A DNA stretch of 64,000 nt, from assembly GCA_025059875.1 (NCBI GenBank), contig JANXCT010000002.1, forward strand, positions 279,180 to 343,179, read 5' to 3'. Position 1 is the stretch's first letter, and every line of letters begins with the position of its first letter. This DNA comes from Candidatus Kapaibacterium sp. (GTDB taxonomy: Bacteria > Bacteroidota > Ignavibacteria > Kapaibacteriales > HRBIN21). The notes beneath the pieces were generated by a model that did not search any database, was not told the origin of the DNA, and was given only the letters and a program-made list of their open reading frames with translations. Made by a program: the position numbers and the translations under genes. This document shows, one piece after another, positions 42,415 to 49,608 of the stretch.

Positions 42415-44580
42415 ATGGCACTTGAAGAGCTGCTGGAAGGCCTCAACCCGGCTCAGCGAGCTGCCGTCACCCACGGCGAAGGTCCACTCCTCATCGTAGC
42501 TGGCGCAGGTAGTGGCAAGACCCGTGTGCTGACCACGCGGATCGCTTACCTGCTCCACTGCGGGGTTACGCCGGAATCCATCCTGGCCTTGACCTTCACG
42601 AACAAGGCAGCCGACGAGATGCGCCAGCGGATCACCCAGTTGGTAAGCTCAGCTAGTGCCCGTCGGCTGTGGATGGGGACCTTCCACAGCATGTTCGCCC
42701 GCATCCTCCGTGCCGAGGCGTCACTGCTAGGGTATACGCCTGACTTCACCATCTACGACACCGAGGACACCACCGGGCTTCTCCGCCTCATCCTCCGGCA
42801 GATGGGCATTGGCAACCACGTGGTAGAGCCTGCAACTGTCCGCCATGCTATCTCTCGGCTGAAGAACCAAATGGTCTCATGGCAGGAGGCTGCAGCAGCC
42901 GCCACAACGCCACGCGACCGCCTGGTAGCGCAAGTCTACCAGGAGTACGAGCAGCAGCTACGCTCCAACAACGCAATGGACTTCGACGATCTTCTGCTCA
43001 ACACCATCCGCCTCTTCCGAAACTTCCCCGAAGTCCTGTGGCGTTACCAGGAGCGCTTCCGGTACATCCTCGTGGACGAGTACCAGGACACCAACCGGGC
43101 ACAGTACGTAGCCCTTCGGCTCCTGGCGGAGCGCTATCGCAACATCTGCGTCGTCGGCGACGATGCGCAGAGCATCTACCGTTGGCGAGGAGCCGACATT
43201 CGCAATATCCTGGATTTCCAGCGGGACTACCCCGACTCGACACTCATCCGCTTGGAGCAGAACTACCGCTCCACGAAACGCATCTTAGCCCTGGCTGAGT
43301 CCCTCATCCAGCACAACCGCCACCAGATCCCCAAGCGGCTCTGGACAGCCAATCCAGAAGGGGAGCCAGCAGTACTCCTCGTGTGCGCTGATGAGCGGGA
43401 CGAAGCTCGACAGGTCGTCGAACACATCTTAGCAGAGCATCGTCGTGGCTACCGCTACGGCGATATCGCCGTACTCTACCGCACGAACGCTCAATCCCAG
43501 GCCCTAGAGGAGGCTTGTCGCCACTTCGGCGTCCCCTACGTCTTGGTTGGCAGCCTCTCCTTCTACCAGCGCAAAGAGATCAAGGATGCACTGGCCTATC
43601 TGCGCCTCCTGGTCAACCCCGCTGACACAGTCAGTTGGCTTCGGATCATCAACGTCCCACCCCGAGGGATTGGCGCAGCAACGTTGGAACACCTGCGAGC
43701 CACTGCCGACTCTTGGAACTGTAGCTTCTGGGAGGCCCTCCAGCGGAGTGCGGAAATCCCACAGCTTCGCCGCTCTGCCTGTGAGACGCTTCAGCATTTG
43801 ATCTCCACCATAGAGCAGTTCCGCGCTGCGCTTGACCACCAGCCACTCGACACCGTTGTGCTAGAGTACTTGGAAGCCGTCGGCCTACTAGGGTACTATC
43901 GTAGCAGCGACGAGGAGGAGCGCTACGCCAACCTAGAACGCTTCATTGCTACAGTGGCGGAGTACGTAGAACAGGCCACATCCACACCGACCCTCCGGGA
44001 GTACCTACAACACATCGCGCTGCTGAGCGAGGTAGACCAGACCCAGCAGGATGCAGATGCTGTCACCCTCATGACCCTCCACGCAGCCAAAGGGCTGGAG
44101 TTTCCTATCGTGTTCATTGTGGGCTTGGAGGACGGTCTATTGCCGATCGCACGCTCTGCCTCCATTGCGGAAGAGCTGGAGGAAGAGCGCCGCCTCCTTT
44201 ACGTTGGTATCACTCGGGCACAGGAGCGACTCTACCTCAGTTACGCTCAGTACCGGCGCCGCTGGGGCGAAGTCCTTCCCAGTCGTCCCTCACCCTTCCT
44301 GTCCGAACTCCACCACGACCACATTGTCACCACTGCCAGCCCCCAGCTGACTACCGTAAGCCCCCGCACGACGCTCAGCTACCATTCCTTCTGTGAAACG
44401 CACGAGAACGGCCTCGTAGGGCTTCGCCCTGGAGCACGCGTCCATCACCCTACTTTTGGTATCGGCACTGTAGAGTCCCTCGAAGGCGATGGGGACGATA
44501 GGCGTGCATTGGTCCGATTCGCTACAAATGGACGGAAACTGCTACTACTGCGCTATGCACGTCTACGAGTGCTGGACTGA
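42415..44580 (+). CDS. pcrA: UvrD/PcrA-type ATP-dependent DNA helicase
   Basis: This 721-residue superfamily 1 helicase has LNPAQRAAVTHGEGPLLI, Walker A AGAGSGKT, LTFTNKAADEM and VDEYQDTNRAQY. GDDAQSIYRWRGAD, QNYRST and VTLMTLHAAKGLEFPIVF complete the motor. The C-terminus ends in a Tudor-like segment (GARVHHPTFGIGTV), as in PcrA and UvrD where it contacts RNA polymerase. The ATG at 42415 is preferred because the 42388 start falls in the promoter box. Roles in nucleotide excision repair and conflict resolution follow from the family. Confidence 0.94.
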   Translation: MALEELLEGLNPAQRAAVTHGEGPLLIVAGAGSGKTRVLTTRIAYLLHCGVTPESILALTFTNKAADEMRQRITQLVSSASARRLWMGTFHSMFARILRAEASLLGYTPDFTIYDTEDTTGLLRLILRQMGIGNHVVEPATVRHAISRLKNQMVSWQEAAAAATTPRDRLVAQVYQEYEQQLRSNNAMDFDDLLLNTIRLFRNFPEVLWRYQERFRYILVDEYQDTNRAQYVALRLLAERYRNICVVGDDAQSIYRWRGADIRNILDFQRDYPDSTLIRLEQNYRSTKRILALAESLIQHNRHQIPKRLWTANPEGEPAVLLVCADERDEARQVVEHILAEHRRGYRYGDIAVLYRTNAQSQALEEACRHFGVPYVLVGSLSFYQRKEIKDALAYLRLLVNPADTVSWLRIINVPPRGIGAATLEHLRATADSWNCSFWEALQRSAEIPQLRRSACETLQHLISTIEQFRAALDHQPLDTVVLEYLEAVGLLGYYRSSDEEERYANLERFIATVAEYVEQATSTPTLREYLQHIALLSEVDQTQQDADAVTLMTLHAAKGLEFPIVFIVGLEDGLLPIARSASIAEELEEERRLLYVGITRAQERLYLSYAQYRRRWGEVLPSRPSPFLSELHHDHIVTTASPQLTTVSPRTTLSYHSFCETHENGLVGLRPGARVHHPTFGIGTVESLEGDGDDRRALVRFATNGRKLLLLRYARLRVLD

Positions 44581-44632
44581 ACGGCGCCCTGCCGTGTACC
44601 TCGAGTACTCCCACAGCAAAACGAGCCGGCAG

Positions 44633-46378
44633 ATGCGCCATGCACAGCGGATGCTAGCCAACCCTGAAGTAGCTCGTAGGCTCCTGCCCTGGAAGCTAGT
44701 GGTGGTTGTCTTCGGAATCCTTGCGCTGCTGCTAACTGGCTGCCGACCCCCACTGCCGAGCGCCCGGGTTGCGTGCCCGGAACCAGAGCCCCCACGCTGT
44801 AGTGCTCGCCCATGGGACGGACATCCGAAGGATACGACGCTACGCACCGACCGTCCATACTGGAGCATCTCCGCAGTGCAAGGTCTCTCCGAACCTCAGC
44901 GCGACGAGCTCGCTCTCCGAAGCTTCCCAGATGGCACTGCATGGGTAACGCTGTCAACAAAGCGACGCCAATGGGTTATGACTGCGCGGCTGCCCCAGCT
45001 TGCCCGAGCCCAGCTCGAAGCAGAATGGCAGGCCGAATTCACGGCTTATGGTATGCCTACCGGCACTCCGAAATACCTCATTGTTGCCGCCCGACCGAAT
45101 CCCCCCGACTCCGCCGACATTCGACTCTTTGCGGGCTCACTCCGAGGCTCCAGGCTCGTCGTAGATTCTGCTCTCCGCTGGCCTCCTTCCGGCATCACTT
45201 GGGAGTCACAGCCAGCACTCTCTCCCAACGGGAAGGTCCTCTTCTTCGCTGCCGACTATCCTGAGGGCTACGGCGGAACGGACCTCTACTTCGCCATCAA
45301 GGCTCCTGACGGCTCCTGGCAGGGGCCGTACAGCTGCGGTCCCTACGTCAACTCTGCCTGCAATGAGCTTACTCCTTCCGTGAGTGCGGATGGGCGTTGG
45401 CTACTCTTCGCCTCCAACGGACACTCCAGCGTTGGGGGCTATGACATCTTCGCTGCCTCAATTTCCCCGGAATTCTGGAGATGGGTAGAGCGCGGCATGC
45501 CGACGCTTCCCTCCGATACTCGGCTGCTCCAACCGTGGTTTAGCGAGGCGCTCAACCTTGGGACACCCGTGAACTCCCCCGCAGACGAGCTCTCCCCAGT
45601 AGCTCCTGGCACCCCGGATTCGCTCCTCTACTGGAGCTCAAACCGAGCGGGCAGCTTCGACGTGTACGTCCTGCAGCGCCACGAACCGCTCGCAACGCCG
45701 CTCTCCCCAGCCGAAGTACGGAAAGTAGAGTTGCGAGGGCAAGTGCGGGAGCGGGAGACCCAGCGTCCTATCGCTAGAGCAGAGGTCCGGGCTTATCGGG
45801 TCGGCGAGTCCGAGCCCATCGCTCAGACAACCACCGACACCACAGGCCTCTACCGGCTGCAGGTTCCAGCCCAAACAGAGATAGAGCTCGTAGCCCAAGC
45901 AGGAGAAGTCTTCTTCGAAGCCCGCCGTATCGCAACCGGTACTCGTGACACAGTGTTGCCCCCGCTGGAACCACCGGTTCGCCTCTTCCTGCGCCTCAAC
46001 TTCCCCTTCGACCGCTACGATGCCCCATACCCGTTCGTGTTGGATAGCCTGGGCAACGAGACCAGCATGACATGGCAGCGTGCCATAGACCTACTGGCCG
46101 AGCACCTGCTACAGTACCGCCACCAGATCCGCTACATCCTGCTGGTAGGGCACACCGACGACATCGGCTCAGCCGAATACAACCGATGGCTGGGACAGCG
46201 GCGCGTGGAATTCGTCGTCCGTGAGCTCTTGCGCCGCGGAGTCCCCAAGGAGCTCCTCCAATGGGAATCAGCTGGACAGAGCCAACTGCTCCCCCGCCTT
46301 CCCAATGAAGCAGTAGAGCTATGGCGGAAGCGCTGCCGGCGTGTTGAGCTGACCAAAGTCCTGCAGAACCCCAGATGA
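44633..46378 (+). CDS. OmpA-family lipoprotein with PD40 propeller (PorE-like)
   Basis: This predicted lipoprotein of about 581 residues has a hydrophobic stretch ending in the lipobox LTGC (Cys ~37). PD40/WD40-like blades follow (PALSPNGKVLFFAADYPEG, TPSVSADGRWLLFASNG, LLYWSSNRAGSFDVYVLQ). A carboxypeptidase-regulatory-like domain comes next (LRGQVRERETQRPIARAEV), and an OmpA C-terminal peptidoglycan-binding domain (ILLVGHTDDIGSAEYNRWLGQRR). Lipoprotein + propeller + CRD + OmpA is the order in PorE of the type IX secretion system, though the TPR part is absent here. ATGs at 44633 and 44651 are both possible. The stop overlaps the PBP1A start by 4 bp. Confidence 0.8.
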   Translation: MRHAQRMLANPEVARRLLPWKLVVVVFGILALLLTGCRPPLPSARVACPEPEPPRCSARPWDGHPKDTTLRTDRPYWSISAVQGLSEPQRDELALRSFPDGTAWVTLSTKRRQWVMTARLPQLARAQLEAEWQAEFTAYGMPTGTPKYLIVAARPNPPDSADIRLFAGSLRGSRLVVDSALRWPPSGITWESQPALSPNGKVLFFAADYPEGYGGTDLYFAIKAPDGSWQGPYSCGPYVNSACNELTPSVSADGRWLLFASNGHSSVGGYDIFAASISPEFWRWVERGMPTLPSDTRLLQPWFSEALNLGTPVNSPADELSPVAPGTPDSLLYWSSNRAGSFDVYVLQRHEPLATPLSPAEVRKVELRGQVRERETQRPIARAEVRAYRVGESEPIAQTTTDTTGLYRLQVPAQTEIELVAQAGEVFFEARRIATGTRDTVLPPLEPPVRLFLRLNFPFDRYDAPYPFVLDSLGNETSMTWQRAIDLLAEHLLQYRHQIRYILLVGHTDDIGSAEYNRWLGQRRVEFVVRELLRRGVPKELLQWESAGQSQLLPRLPNEAVELWRKRCRRVELTKVLQNPR

Positions 46379-48507
46379 TAACCGCACGACGTCGGCGGTA
46401 CTTCTGGCTCCTTCTGCTTAGTTTGGGGCTGTGGGTAGCAGGCTGCGCTTACGTTACCATCCGTGTCGTCAGTGAGCTGCCATCACTCGAGCAGCTAGAG
46501 AACCCACCACAAGAGCTAGCCAGCCGCGTACTGAGCGCTGACGGCGAGGTCATTGGGCAATTCTTCGTTAAGCAGCGCGCCTACCTCCCCTTCGACAGCA
46601 TCCCACCAGCATTCCTGCAGGGACTTATCGCCACCGAAGACCGAGCCTTCTATCGCCACTGGGGAATCCATCTGGCCCGCATCGTCAAGGCGTTCATCAA
46701 AAACCTCCTCGCTGGGGACTTGACACGTGAGGGAGCTTCCACGCTGACGCAGCAACTTGCACGCAACCTCTACTTTGGGCACGAAGTGAGCCTCTGGCGT
46801 AAGCTGCGGGAGACAATCACCGCCATCCAGCTTGAGCACACCTACAGCAAGCAGGAAATCCTGGAGATGTACACGAACACGGTCTACTTCGGGCGCGGCG
46901 CCTACGGCTTGACAGTTGCTTCACAAGTCTACTTCGACAAGCCCCCTTCCAAGCTGAGCCTGCCGGAGATTGCTTACCTAGTCGCCGTCTTGAAAGCCCC
47001 AGAGCTCTACGACGCTCACGAGTACCCGGAGCGGGCCCTCCAGCGCCGCAACCTCGTACTGCGCCTGATGTGGGAGAACGGATTCATCAGCGAATCGCAA
47101 GCCCGACAAGCGATGAGTGAACCACTGCGCGTTGTGGCAACACCGAGTCACCGAACGCAGCACGGGATCGCTCCTCACTTCCTGGAGCTGCTGCGGCAGA
47201 CCATCAGCCAAGACGTTCGGCTGCAGGGATACGACCTCTACCGCGATGGACTCACGATCTACACTACCCTGAACGCCCGCATCCAGCGCTATGCCCTGGC
47301 TGCTGTACGCGAACACCTAGCCGAGTACCAGCCCCTCTTCGACCGGCTATGGAAATGGCCCCCTGGGCTGCTAGCGAAGCTCGTCGACCAGGCCATCCGG
47401 CACGACCCGCGATACCTCTCGGCTCGCCCCGAAGAGCGCGATGCTGTTGCTCGTCGCCTACGTAGCGACCGTCGGTTGATCGACTCCGTCCGCTACGCTG
47501 CTACGCGGATCCAAGTCGGAGTTGTGGTGCTCGACATAGCAACGGGTGATATCCTGGCCCTCATTGGTGCTGCCCCAGAGGTTCCAGGTGCCCCATATGC
47601 AGCCCGCTCCTTCCTGAACCATGTTGCTCAAATCCGACGGCAACCTGGTTCGGCTTTCAAGCCTTTTGTCTACGCGGCTGCGCTCCAGCGCGGGCTTTCG
47701 CCTAACTTCCAAATCCCCAGCGGACCATTTCGACTCGTACTGGCCGACGGCACCGTTTGGGCGCCGCAAGGCTCAGGTGAACACTTAGGTCCGACGGTCA
47801 CATTGCACACAGCGCTGAAGTACTCCATCAACACTGTCGCTGCACGGCTCATCACAGAGCACACAACTCCCAGTGAAGTCGCAGCCCTAGCCCGCCGCCT
47901 GGGGATAGAGACTCCTCTACGCCCCGTGCCAGCGCTGGCCCTCGGCGCTTCGGAGGTCACCCCTCTAGAGCTTACGAATGCATACGCCACAATCGCTCGA
48001 CAAGGCATTCGGATTCAGCCCCGCTTCCTGCTCCGCGTTGAAGACCGCTACGGCAACGTCCTACTGGACGAGACCACACACCGCTCCGTCTCTGACGCCC
48101 TCCCTGCGGCTATTGCCCAGCAGCTCATCACGATGCTCACCGAAGTTGTCAACGGTGGGACTGGCAGCAGCATCCGGCGGTGGTACACTGGAGCTGCGGC
48201 TGGCAAGACGGGAACCACAAACGACTTCGCCGACGCCTGGTTCGTCGGCTTCACTCCTGACGTCGCTGCAGGTGTCTGGGTTGGATTCGACGACCGGCGG
48301 ATTACATTCACTGGCTGGTACGGTCAGGGCGGGCGTGCTGCCGCCCCAATCTGGGGGCGCCTGATGCAGAAGCTCTACGCTGACACCTCACTGCCTTACC
48401 GCCCCCGCAACTTCGAGCTTCCCAACGTCACCCCACCATCTTACGACACACTGACCCCCGACCTCCTCCTCAATCCCCCACCTGACTTTCTTCCGCCTCC
48501 ACAGTAG
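46375..48507 (+). CDS. mrcA: penicillin-binding protein 1A (bifunctional transglycosylase/transpeptidase)
   Basis: This class A PBP of 710 residues polymerises and cross-links peptidoglycan. After one membrane segment (about residues 9-28) the GT51 domain has the catalytic Glu in ATEDRAFYRHWGIHL, then EGASTLTQQLARNLYFG and TNTVYFGRGAYGL. The transpeptidase has SxxK in QPGSAFKPFVYAAAL, SxN in KYSINT and KTG in AAGKTGTTNDFADAWFVGF. The C-terminal end is Pro-rich. It starts in a 4-bp overlap (ATGA) with the OmpA lipoprotein, which binds the same polymer. Confidence 0.95.
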   Translation: MITARRRRYFWLLLLSLGLWVAGCAYVTIRVVSELPSLEQLENPPQELASRVLSADGEVIGQFFVKQRAYLPFDSIPPAFLQGLIATEDRAFYRHWGIHLARIVKAFIKNLLAGDLTREGASTLTQQLARNLYFGHEVSLWRKLRETITAIQLEHTYSKQEILEMYTNTVYFGRGAYGLTVASQVYFDKPPSKLSLPEIAYLVAVLKAPELYDAHEYPERALQRRNLVLRLMWENGFISESQARQAMSEPLRVVATPSHRTQHGIAPHFLELLRQTISQDVRLQGYDLYRDGLTIYTTLNARIQRYALAAVREHLAEYQPLFDRLWKWPPGLLAKLVDQAIRHDPRYLSARPEERDAVARRLRSDRRLIDSVRYAATRIQVGVVVLDIATGDILALIGAAPEVPGAPYAARSFLNHVAQIRRQPGSAFKPFVYAAALQRGLSPNFQIPSGPFRLVLADGTVWAPQGSGEHLGPTVTLHTALKYSINTVAARLITEHTTPSEVAALARRLGIETPLRPVPALALGASEVTPLELTNAYATIARQGIRIQPRFLLRVEDRYGNVLLDETTHRSVSDALPAAIAQQLITMLTEVVNGGTGSSIRRWYTGAAAGKTGTTNDFADAWFVGFTPDVAAGVWVGFDDRRITFTGWYGQGGRAAAPIWGRLMQKLYADTSLPYRPRNFELPNVTPPSYDTLTPDLLLNPPPDFLPPPQ

Positions 48508-48508
48508 A

Positions 48509-48793
48509 CTAGCACTCAATCTGGGTGTGTAGCCCAATCTCCTCCAGCACGGAACTGACGCGCAGGCACTGTGGCAGCTCTCCCTCGTAAACTGCAGCCT
48601 TGCCCCGCGTATGTACCTCCCACGTCAAGGCTTCAGCCCGCTGTCGGCTGCAACCAGTAGCCTTGATGAGCTGGAGGATAACCTCCTCGAACGTGTGCCA
48701 GTCATCGTTGAACAGTATGACCTTCGCTGGCAGGTCAGTCCCCGTTGCTCCATACTCCAGAACCTCTTCTCCTGGGCGAGTCTTCACTTCCAT
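48509..48793 (-). CDS. clpS: ATP-dependent Clp protease adaptor ClpS
   Basis: ClpS delivers N-degron substrates to ClpAP. The 94-residue product has the family core [20 protein letters not shown], which carries the N-end-rule pocket residues after NDD, then [24 protein letters not shown]. The ATG at 48793 is chosen because upstream extension passes through the promoter box. No clpA lies beside it. A TAAATTTG box is 40 bases upstream. Confidence 0.88.
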   Translation of the reverse strand: MEVKTRPGEEVLEYGATGTDLPAKVILFNDDWHTFEEVILQLIKATGCSRQRAEALTWEVHTRGKAAVYEGELPQCLRVSSVLEEIGLHTQIEC

Positions 48794-48832
48794 CGCCTCC
48801 CAATGCTGCCTGAGGAACGCACCGCCGTCGTG

Positions 48833-48858
48833 CAAATTTAGGCAAAGCCGTATTTTCG
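48833..48858. promoter_or_regulatory. back-to-back promoter boxes for clpS and the CADD-like gene
   Basis: On the minus strand TAAATTTG (48833-48840) fits TAnnTTTG for clpS. On the plus strand TATTTTCG (48851-48858), one base off the pattern, lies 45 bases before the CADD-like ATG. Only 10 bp separate the boxes, so each promoter's upstream region overlaps the other, and both probably cannot be occupied at once. Confidence 0.45.
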
Positions 48859-48903
48859 CGGCGCCAAAAGCCGACTTAGCTAGTCTCCTTTCGGAGTCTC
48901 CAG

Positions 48904-49605
48904 ATGCAGTCGATGCAGATGTCTGGATTCCTAGAGCGCCTGGATGCTGTGATTGCTGAACGGCATATGCTCCATCATCCTTTCTACCAGCTCTGGAACG
49001 AAGGGGCACTGACACTCCCAATGCTGCAGCAGTACGCCAAAGAGTACTACCTCCACGTCCACACATTCCCAACCTACGTCAGTGCAACGCACGCCCGCTG
49101 CCACGAACTCTCCATCCGGCAGATGCTGCTGGAGAACCTCATAGAGGAAGAGCACGGCCCAGACAACCACCCCGAGCTCTGGCTCCGGTTTGCGGAGGCC
49201 CTGGGGGTATCACGTGAGGAGATCTTCCGCCATACCTACTTACCACAGACCCGCCTAGCAGTTGAGCTGCTCCGGGAGTTAGCCTTTCGTCCACACCCCG
49301 CTGAAGGACTGGCCGCTCTCTACGCCTACGAATCCCAGGTCCCAGAGGTCGCAGCCGTCAAGCTGGAGGGTCTGCGCCGGTACTACGGCATCACTAGCGA
49401 ACGAGGTCTAGCCTTCTTCACCGTACACCTCCATGCTGACGAGGTTCACCGGACCGTCGTACGGGAAGCGCTGGCCTATCTATGCACTACCACCGAGGCC
49501 CAGGAACGAGCGATAGATGCAGCTCGTGAAGCTGCTGACGCTCTGAACTTACTGTTGGACGGAGTGTACCAGACCTACTGCCTCCACCCGCCGGTTACCT
49601 CGTAG
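48904..49605 (+). CDS. CADD-like self-sacrificing para-aminobenzoate synthase (heme-oxygenase-like di-metal oxidase)
   Basis: This 233-residue protein matches the CADD family (TIGR04305, Chlamydia CT610 type) along its length. CADD makes the pABA ring of folate from one of its own Tyr side chains, with an internal Lys giving the amino group. The proposed donor Tyr aligns with HHPFYQLW. The metal ligands are present: Glu in LIEEEHG, Glu in [11 protein letters not shown], and HxxxDxxH in HLHADEVH. The Lys is kept in [21 protein letters not shown] and [15 protein letters not shown] also match. TenA/PqqC relatives are the alternative, but the match to CADD is closer. It is followed by the D-lactate dehydrogenase-like gene after 3 bp. 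Confidence 0.85.
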   Translation: MQSMQMSGFLERLDAVIAERHMLHHPFYQLWNEGALTLPMLQQYAKEYYLHVHTFPTYVSATHARCHELSIRQMLLENLIEEEHGPDNHPELWLRFAEALGVSREEIFRHTYLPQTRLAVELLRELAFRPHPAEGLAALYAYESQVPEVAAVKLEGLRRYYGITSERGLAFFTVHLHADEVHRTVVREALAYLCTTTEAQERAIDAAREAADALNLLLDGVYQTYCLHPPVTS

Positions 49606-49608
49606 GTA

